Source of the DNA: a virus | Reading direction: 5' to 3' (one strand) | Length of the DNA: 20,683 nt | IMG/VR virus record: IMGVR_UViG_3300034073_001225 | Span: 1-20,683 of that record | Shown: one piece after another, positions 1 to 6,289 of the stretch | How positions within the stretch are numbered: the first letter of the stretch is position 1 | Layout of the letters: each line of letters starts with the position of its first letter | Program-made: the position numbers and the translations under genes | The notes under the pieces: generated by a model | What the model saw: the letters and a program-made list of their open reading frames with translations, nothing else | Told to the model about the DNA's origin: nothing | The model's database searches: none

Positions 1-1684
1 CTTTGAGTGTCCAGCCTTTGATTTCTTTGCTGCGGAGTCTGATGGTGATGATGTCGTCTAGGTCTTCGACTATGAGGTTGACGGTTTCTGGTACCCAGCT
101 GATGCGTGTGTGGGTGCGTTTGAGGGTGAGGCCATCGTCGGTCTTGTCGAGTCGGTACACGATGTCTACGTCATCGTTCTTGGCTGATGAGCCTCGTTGG
201 CCTTGTTTCTTTCCTCCGTCTTTGCCTGCGTGGTCTGTGCGTACGCAGGCGACGTTGGCTCGCTTCAGGCTGAGTCCTGTGGTTCGTGCGAACTCACGGT
301 AGGAGTCTGCTGAGTTCTCTTCCCCATCGATGGCGCGTCCTGTGGTGTCAATCACTACGACTTCAGCCTTGGTTAGTTCTACGAGCTTCATGATGGCTGA
401 GGCACCTTCGGTGGTGTTGAGTGGGGGGAGGTTGGGGATGAGTGCGTAGTGGAGGTGGGAGAGGTCGTCGTCTTCTGTGTAGCCGAATTGTTCTAGGCGT
501 TCGTAGAGGTCTGATTCAATCATTTCGTAGTCGAGGTACAGACAATGGATGGCTGGTTGGGCTGGTTGTCCGAGGATGGGTTTGCCGGATGCGAGTGCTG
601 CAACGACGTTGAGTGTGAGCCATGACTTTCCTGTTTTTGCTCCAGCGAATAGGGCTGTCTGACGGCCTTTGGCGATGAGTGGTTTGGCTAACCATTCTTC
701 GGTTGCATGTTCGAGTGACCAGAATGTTTTCCAATCCACAAGCATCGACAGCATCTCGTCTGGTGTGGGGATTGGTGTGACTGGTTCAGGTTTGCCTTCA
801 GCGGTGGCTAGGAAGGCTTGGGAGGCTTGTTTCCAGTCGCCTCCGTGTTTGGAGGCTGCATAGTATCCGAAGCGGTTGTAACCACCTTCTGGTAGCCAAG
901 GGATGCTGCTGGTGAAGACGATGAGTGCGTCGTTTCCGTTGTGTCCGATGGTGGCTGATGTTCCGTCTCGTGGGTCTTTGCCTGGTCTAACCCAATGCTG
1001 TTCACCATGACGGTCAGTCTTAGCCAATGTCCAGCCATCAGGGATGAGCAGTTCTTCCCACGTTGTCTTCGCACAGTAGCGGGCTGAGGGGGTGTTGGGG
1101 TCGGTTAGAAATGAATCGGGTTGACCGACGGGTTTGACCATCTCTGGTTGTTTGGTGAGTAGTTTGACGAGCCAGTCTGGTGCTTTGGCTGGTTTGCGTT
1201 CGTGTGGGCTGAGGCCATGTTCCCATTGGTAGGTGCGTCCGTTGGGGTGGATGGTTGGGGCTGCGAGGACTTGTCCTCCTTCACCACGAATGTCGAGTCC
1301 TACTCCGAGGCGTGAGCCTGCGTCGTTGCGGATGTCTTGGTCACAGTAGAAGTACAGGTGTTGTCCACCGGTACCCGTGATTGCTGTGACGGTTTCGGGG
1401 AGTTGACCGTACTTTTCTTGTAGGTCGTGGAGTGTGTCTGAGCCTTTGTATTCTTCACGGTCATCCACGTCGAGGACAAAGATGCGTCCGTGTCGTGTTG
1501 CTCCTGTTGCGATACCTATTCCGTAGCCTGAGTATTGGCTGGTGAACCAGTCGTTGACAACGTGGATGTCGTTGCTGGCTTTGTTTTGCCATTGTGCCAT
1601 CGGTGGATACTTCTGACCAGGCTTAATCGGGATAACCCTGATACCAAGTTCAGCAAGTTTGATTGCTTCTTCACGCATTGTCAT
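1..1684 (-). CDS. Primase-polymerase/RepA-like helicase, 3' end cut by window edge
   Basis: About 561 residues are visible and the frame is still open at base 1. The N-terminal ~175 residues match the bifunctional primase-polymerase (archaeo-eukaryotic primase) fold: an acidic D-V-D-D motif at 72-75, a GGQH motif with H109, and L-D-I-R-G with D131. The second half is a RecA-like ATPase of the RepA/AAA_25 type: Walker A GAKTGKS at 348-354, Walker B EVVVID ending at D446, and T-D-H-A-G at 483-487, followed by a Gly/Lys-rich stretch. It probably primes and unwinds DNA at the phage replication fork. Shine-Dalgarno AGGAGG lies 4 bases before the ATG at 1684; a second ATG at 1678 has 10-base spacing and could be the true start. 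Domain families are recognised from motifs; the helicase polarity cannot be told. Confidence 0.9.
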   Translation of the reverse strand, partial: MTMREEAIKLAELGIRVIPIKPGQKYPPMAQWQNKASNDIHVVNDWFTSQYSGYGIGIATGATRHGRIFVLDVDDREEYKGSDTLHDLQEKYGQLPETVTAITGTGGQHLYFYCDQDIRNDAGSRLGVGLDIRGEGGQVLAAPTIHPNGRTYQWEHGLSPHERKPAKAPDWLVKLLTKQPEMVKPVGQPDSFLTDPNTPSARYCAKTTWEELLIPDGWTLAKTDRHGEQHWVRPGKDPRDGTSATIGHNGNDALIVFTSSIPWLPEGGYNRFGYYAASKHGGDWKQASQAFLATAEGKPEPVTPIPTPDEMLSMLVDWKTFWSLEHATEEWLAKPLIAKGRQTALFAGAKTGKSWLTLNVVAALASGKPILGQPAQPAIHCLYLDYEMIESDLYERLEQFGYTEDDDLSHLHYALIPNLPPLNTTEGASAIMKLVELTKAEVVVIDTTGRAIDGEENSADSYREFARTTGLSLKRANVACVRTDHAGKDGGKKQGQRGSSAKNDDVDIVYRLDKTDDGLTLKRTHTRISWVPETVNLIVEDLDDIITIRLRSKEIKGWTLK

Positions 1685-1721
1685 TATCCCTCCTACAGGA
1701 TTGGTTTGTTGAGTGTAGTTG

Positions 1722-1973
1722 TTATTCGTCTTCGTCTTCGTCATAGCGGTTGTTGAATGACCTGGCGATCCGATACTTCTCTGCTGCGCTCGCTGATTCG
1801 AGTAGGCCGAGACTGGTTGAGGCGGTTTGATTGCGTAGGGTGGTGACCCAGAATGTTTGGTCTCCTGAGATGCGTTCGATGTTGGCGATGACTACATAGG
1901 AGGTGCAGAGTCCTTCTGCGTTGGCTTCTATGTATTCTGCGATTGGGTCTTCATAGTCATTCGTCAAAGTCAT
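1722..1973 (-). CDS. Unknown small acidic-tailed protein (83 aa)
   Basis: No family is recognised. The protein starts MTLTNDYEDP, has a beta-rich middle (SYVVIANIER, TFWVTTLRNQ) and an Ala-rich helical part, and ends in the acidic run DEDEDE. The ATG at 1973 is chosen; an in-frame GTG at 1985 would add four residues (MKRW). It lies just before the primase-helicase gene and ends 37 bases from it. It overlaps the end of a possible 30-aa ORF upstream by 17 bases. The acidic tail could mimic DNA or contact a basic partner, but that is speculation. Confidence 0.65.
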   Translation of the reverse strand: MTLTNDYEDPIAEYIEANAEGLCTSYVVIANIERISGDQTFWVTTLRNQTASTSLGLLESASAAEKYRIARSFNNRYDEDEDE

Positions 1974-2049
1974 CCATCTTTTCACCGCATGACGGGGCTT
2001 GTGGGATGGCTGGTTGAGGTATGCAGGGGCAGAGTTCAGCGACTCTCAT
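1957..2049 (-). CDS. Possible 30-aa Cys/Pro-rich peptide
   Basis: This is a micro-ORF whose ATG (2049) overlaps the stop of the preceding gene in an ATGA junction. It runs 30 codons and holds C7-P-C9 and C22, four Pro residues, and an acidic end (KMDDFDE). It fills what would otherwise be a 72-base gap between two genes in a tightly packed run. The ATGA coupling used at many neighbouring junctions is the main argument for it. No family is recognised, and a chance ORF is quite possible. Confidence 0.35.
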   Translation of the reverse strand: MRVAELCPCIPQPAIPQAPSCGEKMDDFDE

Positions 2050-2216
2050 GCTTGCTCGAAGACTGTGTAGTCGGCATGGCTCATCTTGAGCATTCGTCCG
2101 GTTGGTTGGATAGCAATCCACGAGGGAGAGTCAGGGTCACAGAGGCAGCCTTGAAGGATTTGTGTGTCATGTCTAACCATTGACTGACATTTGTTGCATT
2201 GGACACGGTAGATCAT
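2046..2216 (-). CDS. Small zinc-ribbon-like protein (56 aa)
   Basis: The protein begins MIYRVQCNKC and carries C7-x2-C10 and C24-x-C26 with H16 between them, which suggests one metal-binding knuckle or half-ribbon. The ATG at 2216 is chosen over an in-frame TTG at 2228 because it overlaps the TGA of the 20-aa peptide upstream (ATGA). The C-terminal half (SWIAIQPTGRM) has no recognised domain. The gene belongs to the run of mini-genes between the SSB-like protein and the primase-helicase. Function is unknown; binding nucleic acid or a host protein is a guess. Confidence 0.65.
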   Translation of the reverse strand: MIYRVQCNKCQSMVRHDTQILQGCLCDPDSPSWIAIQPTGRMLKMSHADYTVFEQA

Positions 2217-2275
2217 CGGGTCAACCAATAAAAATAGGCTGACAGGATGATGATGATTGCAATCATGGCTTCCAT
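2213..2275 (-). CDS. Possible 20-aa single-span membrane micropeptide
   Basis: The ORF reads MEAMIAIIIILSAYFYWLTR, almost entirely one hydrophobic helix with a terminal Arg. Its ATG overlaps the TAA of the upstream coiled-coil gene (TAATG at 2277-2273). Its TGA overlaps the ATG of the downstream zinc-ribbon-like gene (ATGA at 2216-2213). Overlapping junctions at both ends and the coherent transmembrane composition argue that it is translated. It is too short for any family assignment. Confidence 0.5.
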   Translation of the reverse strand: MEAMIAIIIILSAYFYWLTR

Positions 2276-2421
2276 TATTTTCCTAACTGTTCTCTAAGAG
2301 CTTCTAGTTCGTTGCGTAATGATTCGATCAACTGATTCGCTTCGTTCAGCATATGTACTAATTCGTTGCGTTCATAACCAAGCATGAATAGGTCGAGTGC
2401 TAACTCGTTGTCACGACTCAT
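2275..2421 (-). CDS. Small coiled-coil protein (48 aa)
   Basis: It starts MSRDNELALDLFMLGYERNE and continues into a Leu/Glu heptad helix (LNEANQLIESLRNELEALRE) to near the end. The ATG at 2421 overlaps the TGA of the gene upstream (ATGA), so it is preferred over an upstream in-frame start at 2463. No family is recognised. It is one of three short coiled-coil proteins in this run and may oligomerise with itself or with the others. Confidence 0.65.
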   Translation of the reverse strand: MSRDNELALDLFMLGYERNELVHMLNEANQLIESLRNELEALREQLGK

Positions 2422-2660
2422 CGTCGTTCCAGTTTGATTGGTGATGACCAGCGTGAATCCCATGCGCTACCTGGCTTGGTTGCGATGGTGACCGTACCGT
2501 CTTCGTCAAGGCTGACGAGGAGGTAGAGGCCGTTGGTGTCGTTGGCTTTGAGGATGTCGTGGTTGGCGATGTGTGCGAACCAGTTCGCTGATTGGTCTCG
2601 GTGTGTGAGGACTGAGATGGTGTGGGGTGCGTCTGGGAAGTTACCGATTTCCGTAGTCAC
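2418..2660 (-). CDS. Unknown protein (80 aa)
   Basis: The sequence (MTTEIGNFPDAPHTISVLTH...) looks mainly beta-stranded, with strands at LYLLVSLDED and TVTIATKP, and ends in the basic KLERR. The start is a GTG at 2660, 20 bases inside the preceding coiled-coil gene; no ATG lies close by. The stop overlaps the next start (ATGA). Two Trp residues sit in polar contexts (NWFAHI, DSRWSS). No family is recognised. Confidence 0.6.
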   Translation of the reverse strand: MTTEIGNFPDAPHTISVLTHRDQSANWFAHIANHDILKANDTNGLYLLVSLDEDGTVTIATKPGSAWDSRWSSPIKLERR

Positions 2661-2829
2661 GGATTCTCTCCCTCAGTTCATCGTTCTCCACGATTAGTTC
2701 TTCAACCTGGTTCTTGAGTTCGTTGATGCGTCGCATCGCTGAGTTGAGTGCAACCTCTTTGATCCCGACCTCAACTTCTAGGTCTTTAATCATGTCGGCA
2801 ACCTTGTCAGACAGGATCATCGGGTTCAT
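2641..2829 (-). CDS. Small coiled-coil protein (62 aa)
   Basis: The protein is almost entirely one charged amphipathic helix, with a clear heptad pattern in the second half (INELKNQVEELIVENDELRE). The ATG at 2829 overlaps the TGA of the coiled-coil gene before it (ATGA). Its 3' end overlaps the next gene by 20 bases. No family is recognised. Similar size and design to the 69-aa neighbour suggests an old duplication or hetero-oligomer partners, but no clear sequence identity is visible. Confidence 0.7.
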   Translation of the reverse strand: MNPMILSDKVADMIKDLEVEVGIKEVALNSAMRRINELKNQVEELIVENDELRERIRDYGNR

Positions 2830-3035
2830 AGTTCGGCTCCTTGGGCTAGATAGATACGAAGGCGTGAGATGTCTGAGTTGGCTTGGGTGAGTGTTACTCG
2901 ACAGGATTCAAGTTCTCGGAAGAGTGAGTCTGCTGTGTCTTTCAGGTTGTCACGTTCCTCGGTGACTCGTGCGAGGGCGTTCTGTAGGTCGTTAACTCGC
3001 AGCTCTAACTCTGCGAACTGGTTTACATCAATCAT
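2826..3035 (-). CDS. Small coiled-coil protein (69 aa)
   Basis: It starts MIDVNQFAELELRVNDLQNA and keeps a Leu/Val heptad spacing through most of its length, including RVTEERDNLKDTADSLFREL. A strong AGGAGG lies 9 bases before the ATG at 3035, inside the end of the 43-aa gene upstream. That gene's TGA also overlaps this ATG (ATGA). No family is recognised. It probably forms a rod-like dimer or trimer. Confidence 0.75.
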   Translation of the reverse strand: MIDVNQFAELELRVNDLQNALARVTEERDNLKDTADSLFRELESCRVTLTQANSDISRLRIYLAQGAEL

Positions 3036-3163
3036 TTTTTTTGCCTCCTAGCAATTTCAATTTTGAGTGCTTCGATGGTTTTGAAGAGTCGTTCTTGGTC
3101 GCCTTGACCGACGAAACTTTTCTCAAGAAACGCTATTGCGTTCTTTAGGTCTTGGATGGTCAT
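3032..3163 (-). CDS. Small helical protein (43 aa)
   Basis: The ORF starts MTIQDLKNAIAFLEKSFVGQ and ends in the basic stretch IARRQKK. CAGGAG lies 7 bases upstream of the ATG, and the stop overlaps the next start in an ATGA junction. It is the first gene after the 3188-3242 inverted repeat, so it heads the mini-gene run that ends at the primase-helicase. Predicted fold is a short helical hairpin. No family is recognised. Confidence 0.7.
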   Translation of the reverse strand: MTIQDLKNAIAFLEKSFVGQGDQERLFKTIEALKIEIARRQKK

Positions 3164-3187
3164 GTTGTCTCCTGGCTGAATAGGTGC

Positions 3188-3242
3188 GACAAGTTGGGTA
3201 CCGCAGGGGGCTGAGGGGGATCAGCTCGATACCCAACTTGTC
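3188..3242. repeat. 13-bp perfect inverted repeat in leader of mini-gene run
   Basis: The arms gacaagttgggta (3188-3200) and tacccaacttgtc (3230-3242) are exact reverse complements with a 29-base loop. The loop holds a second 5-bp inverted repeat, gctga/tcagc at 3210-3214 and 3221-3225, with a 6-base purine loop on the + strand. It lies between the SSB-like gene's stop and the Shine-Dalgarno of the 43-aa gene. No T-run follows on either strand, so it is not a classic intrinsic terminator. An RNA processing, attenuation or protein-binding element is possible. Confidence 0.8.
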
Positions 3243-3261
3243 ACGATTTATTGATGTGGGT

Positions 3262-3663
3262 TTACCACATTGATTCTGAGTCATCCTTCACGGCTGGTTC
3301 AACCTTGGCCTTGTACAGCTTTGGTGCGTTGAAGGCTTTTGATTTCTTTTCGCCATCACCGGTGTACTTGACGGTCAGTTTCGTTCCAACCATTGTGGTT
3401 GCTCCGATTGCTTGAGCTGCTTCACGGATTGCTTTAACCATGTTGCCTCTCGCCCAAAGGTTGCCGATGCCATCGGCTGTGTTCATGGTGAATACGAAGA
3501 CGTATCGCACGTCGCCGTTGTCCCAAGTTTTGACTGTCCCAGATGGATCACGGTCTTCGAGCTTCTTCACTTCGATTACCGTGCCGCTGTGGGTGTCATT
3601 GACATTCTCAAACTTCAAAGCGGGATACTTGCTCCCGCCTTCGGATAGGAATATGTCTGTCAT
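3262..3663 (-). CDS. Putative single-stranded DNA-binding protein
   Basis: This 133-residue protein has an early beta-rich region (ALKFENVND, SGTVIEVKKL, VRYVFVFTMN) compatible with an OB fold, and ends VKDDSESMW. An acidic tail closing on an aromatic residue is the hallmark of phage and bacterial SSB-type proteins, which recruit partners through it. It sits two genes after the RecB/Cas4-like exonuclease, a usual place for an SSB in a phage recombination/replication module. The ATG at 3663 overlaps the preceding stop (ATGA). Fold assignment is from pattern and context only; RecA- or Gp2.5-like homology cannot be checked here. Confidence 0.55.
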   Translation of the reverse strand: MTDIFLSEGGSKYPALKFENVNDTHSGTVIEVKKLEDRDPSGTVKTWDNGDVRYVFVFTMNTADGIGNLWARGNMVKAIREAAQAIGATTMVGTKLTVKYTGDGEKKSKAFNAPKLYKAKVEPAVKDDSESMW

Positions 3664-4085
3664 GATGCTTTCTCCTCTATGTGGAATTGATTGGTTTCTG
3701 GGATATAGATCAGGTTCAGCAGGTCACGTGCGATGCCGTGGCAAGCGTTAGCGAATCGCTGTGCTTGTTTCACGTCAAGGTTTGCTAGTGCTTCACCTGG
3801 TTTGGTGTATTTCTGCATGGTGATTTGGGAACAGATGTCCTTCACCAAGTCTTCATCGAATTGGCCTGAGTCAAACAGAAGGAACAACCCTCTGGCTATC
3901 TCAAACCTTCGAAGAGATTTTGTTTCCTTCAGGCTGATGCTGCGACCAGCGATTTCAGCCTGTGTAATAAGCATCGCCATTCTTGCCCTGTCAGCACCTT
4001 GAATGCTATTCAAGCGTTCACGAATGTAGGTGACCGCTTGGTCATCGCCTGGCTGGTCTAGGTCACGACCCTCAATGGCGTTCAT
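3660..4085 (-). CDS. Unknown helical protein in recombination operon
   Basis: A 141-aa, mostly helical protein (RERLNSIQGADRARMAMLIT, FEIARGLFLLFDSGQFDEDL) with no recognised motif or cysteine cluster. It is coupled on both sides by 4-base ATGA overlaps, to the PD-(D/E)XK exonuclease upstream and the SSB-like gene downstream. In many phages that slot holds a single-strand annealing recombinase, but this protein is shorter than RecT or Erf families usually are, and no motif supports that reading. It may be an accessory or loading factor. Confidence 0.75.
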   Translation of the reverse strand: MNAIEGRDLDQPGDDQAVTYIRERLNSIQGADRARMAMLITQAEIAGRSISLKETKSLRRFEIARGLFLLFDSGQFDEDLVKDICSQITMQKYTKPGEALANLDVKQAQRFANACHGIARDLLNLIYIPETNQFHIEEKAS

Positions 4086-5224
4086 GCTGGCTCCGAATCA
4101 AACGCCTTCGACTTACGCTTGGCAGGCTTGGGTGCGGTTGGGTCAGCGTCAAAGAACGGGATGTCATGTTCAGCCTCTACAACCTGTAACGCTGCAACGA
4201 GTTTGTCCAACTGTGCATTGTCGCATTCAACGAGTTTTGGGCATCCTTCAGGCCATGTCACCTTCAGCATGTTTTGTGCTTTCGGGCTGAGGTTGGCGAT
4301 CCGTGCTTTGACCCAGCCTTGCCTGATGGTGAGTTCGTTTGATGGTGCAGGAATGTCGTCCTGTGGTATCGGATTTACCACAGGCACGACATCTCCCTGC
4401 TTCTCGTCAGAGAACTTGTAAGGCTTGAACAGGTCTTTACGTTTGCGCCAGTCACGGGTTGCAAACGACATCTTCGCTGCTTCCCATCCTGCTTCAAGGT
4501 CAACTGTGTAGAACTTGCAGGTGGCTTCACCTGCTGGGAGATGGCAGATGATGCCTTCTTTCATGTCAAGTCCTGCTGGGAGTGCTGTGCGTTCGCCAGT
4601 TTTCCAATCGTAAATCCAGTCAGCGTGAGCGTACATGGCGAGCTGTACTGCGATTGAACCAAACGAGTATGACAAATCCGTTCCAGTCTTTAGGTCAAAG
4701 ATGCAGATTTTTCCGTCACGGGTGGTGACGATTCGGTCTGCTGTACCAGCGTATTCATATTCGTCATTGATGAGCAGAACTTCAATCCATTCCTTACGCA
4801 TACCGAAGTCCCATGCTGCGATTGAGGCAACATAAGTTTCAATATCAGCCTGTAATCCTTGAAGGATTTGTGGCTTCATCCCAAGGTCTAGTTGTTGGGT
4901 GATTGAGTGAAGTGCTGTACCAAGGTTTGCTCGACTGTATGCGCCTGCTGCTTCAATCGCATCGTTTGCAATCTTGTTCAGTTTGCTTCGATCATCCAAC
5001 GATGTTGATGCTTGAGCAAGCAGATCGGCTCGTTGAACAATCCCTGTGATTGCCATGCGTGTTTTCCAATCAGCAAGTGATGATGAATCATCCAACACTT
5101 TTGCGATTGTTGTGACACGTGTATAACCACGTTCTTTGCCGGTGGCTGGGTCACTAATTTTGTAGCGACCCCAACGGTCTTTTGGTGCTTCCGCTAATAA
5201 ACTGAACTCGTCTGATGTACTCAT
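4082..5224 (-). CDS. PD-(D/E)XK exonuclease, RecB/Cas4-like
   Basis: A 380-aa protein with the RecB-type nuclease core in order: H106 (TALHSI), D163 in G-T-A-D-R-I, D177-L-K179 in IFDLKTGTD, and Q194-x3-Y198 in AVQLAMYAHAD. These fit the metal-binding and catalytic positions of RecB/Cas4-like 5'-3' exonucleases. The C-terminal ~180 residues hold a Lys-rich end (KRKSKAF). It likely resects phage DNA ends for recombination with the SSB-like protein downstream. AGGAGG lies 8 bases before the ATG, and a strong promoter (5266-5293) sits directly upstream, so this gene starts a transcript. No CRISPR locus is nearby, so a Cas4 role is unlikely. Confidence 0.85.
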   Translation of the reverse strand: MSTSDEFSLLAEAPKDRWGRYKISDPATGKERGYTRVTTIAKVLDDSSSLADWKTRMAITGIVQRADLLAQASTSLDDRSKLNKIANDAIEAAGAYSRANLGTALHSITQQLDLGMKPQILQGLQADIETYVASIAAWDFGMRKEWIEVLLINDEYEYAGTADRIVTTRDGKICIFDLKTGTDLSYSFGSIAVQLAMYAHADWIYDWKTGERTALPAGLDMKEGIICHLPAGEATCKFYTVDLEAGWEAAKMSFATRDWRKRKDLFKPYKFSDEKQGDVVPVVNPIPQDDIPAPSNELTIRQGWVKARIANLSPKAQNMLKVTWPEGCPKLVECDNAQLDKLVAALQVVEAEHDIPFFDADPTAPKPAKRKSKAFDSEPA

Positions 5225-5265
5225 TCGCAGGCCTCCTAAAGCTTGGGAATTATGGGTGTGAATTG

Positions 5266-5293
5266 ACCATAGCAGGTTGAACTACTTTGTCAA
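5266..5293 (-). promoter_or_regulatory. Sigma70-type promoter for recombination operon
   Basis: On the minus strand TTGACA (5293-5288) is followed after 16 bases by TATGGT (5271-5266). The -35 is a full consensus match. Transcription would begin near 5259, leaving a leader of about 35 bases that contains AGGAGG before the exonuclease ATG at 5224. It lies in one of the few true gaps of the window. Confidence 0.75.
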
Positions 5294-5316
5294 GCATTAC
5301 TTCTACGGGGCGGGTG

Positions 5317-5670
5317 TTACAAGGTTTGGTTGGGTTGGTCAAGCATGAATAACAGTTCTGCCCAAACCTTCGCAGGCATCACCGCATACCAATCATCCAC
5401 ATTCGTTGACCCCCTACGCTTAATAATGACCGTACCAGTCCACGCTTTAGCGTTCTCCATCTCGACTTCAAGTTCACGCAAATAGCCTGGAATGTCAATC
5501 CGCTTCTCGTTCTTAACTTCGATGCAGACTCCAGGCATCCCGTCAATATCGCCTCTGTCGTCTTGCCATCCGGCACGACTGCGTTCAGCGTGAATCCAGC
5601 CAAGTTTGCGCAACCATTTCGCAACCGCTAACTCTGCTGCGGAACCTTTACGCTTCTGTGATGATGTCAC
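5317..5670 (-). CDS. PD-(D/E)XK endonuclease, Holliday-junction-resolvase-like
   Basis: This small 117-aa nuclease has E13 in a K-G-S-A-A-E-L helix, D41-I-D43 in the RGDIDG turn, and E51-V-K53 in the CIEVKNEK strand. The layout E...D...ExK is that of Hjc-like resolvases and related VRR/PD-(D/E)XK enzymes common in actinophages. It likely resolves branched DNA before packaging or acts in recombination. Its start lies 23 bases inside the WhiB gene and its stop precedes the exonuclease promoter, so it closes the regulatory operon. Substrate is inferred from family, not shown. Confidence 0.7.
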   Translation of the reverse strand: MTSSQKRKGSAAELAVAKWLRKLGWIHAERSRAGWQDDRGDIDGMPGVCIEVKNEKRIDIPGYLRELEVEMENAKAWTGTVIIKRRGSTNVDDWYAVMPAKVWAELLFMLDQPNQTL

Positions 5671-5950
5671 CTGTACGCCTCCTAGACCGTTTCAACCTTT
5701 GACGCTCCATCGTAGTCGTACCACCCCAGATGCCTACCTCGTCGTTGTCTAACGCAAACTTGAGACAGATTCGACGCACGTTGCAACCAGCACAAAACAG
5801 TTTCGCATCAGCGATTGCGTGAGGTGAGCCTTCGTTGAAGAACAGTTCGGTTTCGCCTCTGCATCGTGCCATTTCCTGCCAGTCTGGGCGTTGTGGTCTG
5901 AAGGTGTTGTCACCATCTGACCACATGTCTACGACATGACCGCTGCTCAT
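5648..5950 (-). CDS. whiB: WhiB-family iron-sulfur transcription regulator
   Basis: The 100-aa protein has four Cys in the WhiB spacing, C30, C53-x2-C56 and C62, which bind a [4Fe-4S] cluster. The turn G73-I-W-G-G77 and a basic C-terminal tail (RQRLKRSRRR, 84-93) used for DNA or sigma-factor contacts are also present. WhiB proteins are confined to actinobacteria and their phages, so this is the strongest host marker in the window. In mycobacteriophage TM4 such a protein acts as a dominant inhibitor of host WhiB2 and blocks superinfection; the same role here is inference. Its ATG overlaps the preceding stop (ATGA). Confidence 0.95.
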   Translation of the reverse strand: MSSGHVVDMWSDGDNTFRPQRPDWQEMARCRGETELFFNEGSPHAIADAKLFCAGCNVRRICLKFALDNDEVGIWGGTTTMERQRLKRSRRRTGDIITEA

Positions 5951-6228
5951 TGGTAGTCACGGTTGGTTGGATGGTTGTGACGCGCACGAGTTTCCATGCG
6001 TTGCCAATGGCGTTCCTGTGCTTCGATTCGCAGCTGTCGTTGATGTTCACGCACATTCAGGATGTGGATGTAGATGATTGCAACGAAGTTGAGTACGAAG
6101 AATAGTTTCCATTCGAGCGAGGTTGCTGGTTGCGCGTCTGGTAGGTCTTCGGCTGTTGGTAACAACCAGAAACCCCACATAATCGCCATACCTATCGCTA
6201 CTGTTGCTTGCTTTTGTCTGTTTGTCAT
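5947..6228 (-). CDS. Two-span membrane protein (93 aa)
   Basis: Starting at MTNRQKQ, the protein has hydrophobic helices at roughly 8-24 (ATVAIGMAIMWGFWLL) and 40-57 (LFFVLNFVAIIYIHIL), followed by a long Arg/His/Gln-rich tail that should be cytoplasmic. The ATG at 6228 is chosen because AAGGAGG stands 5 bases ahead of it; an upstream in-frame start at 6249 lacks this. It is coupled to WhiB by ATGA. No family is recognised. Exclusion or signalling roles are possible, but nothing in the sequence decides. Confidence 0.75.
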   Translation of the reverse strand: MTNRQKQATVAIGMAIMWGFWLLPTAEDLPDAQPATSLEWKLFFVLNFVAIIYIHILNVREHQRQLRIEAQERHWQRMETRARHNHPTNRDYQ

Positions 6229-6289
6229 GATGCCCTCCTTTTGGGTCATTCATGAGATTAGGACAAGACTGGAGCGATGTGGTGGATGG

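Noticed and set aside
3254-3270. Small hairpin atgtgg/ccacat over the SSB-like stop codon
   Set aside because: The stem has only six pairs and no T-run follows; this could easily occur by chance.
4082-5224. Cas4 of a CRISPR system
   Set aside because: The RecB/Cas4-like motifs are shared with phage exonucleases; there is no array or other cas gene, and the context is a phage recombination operon.
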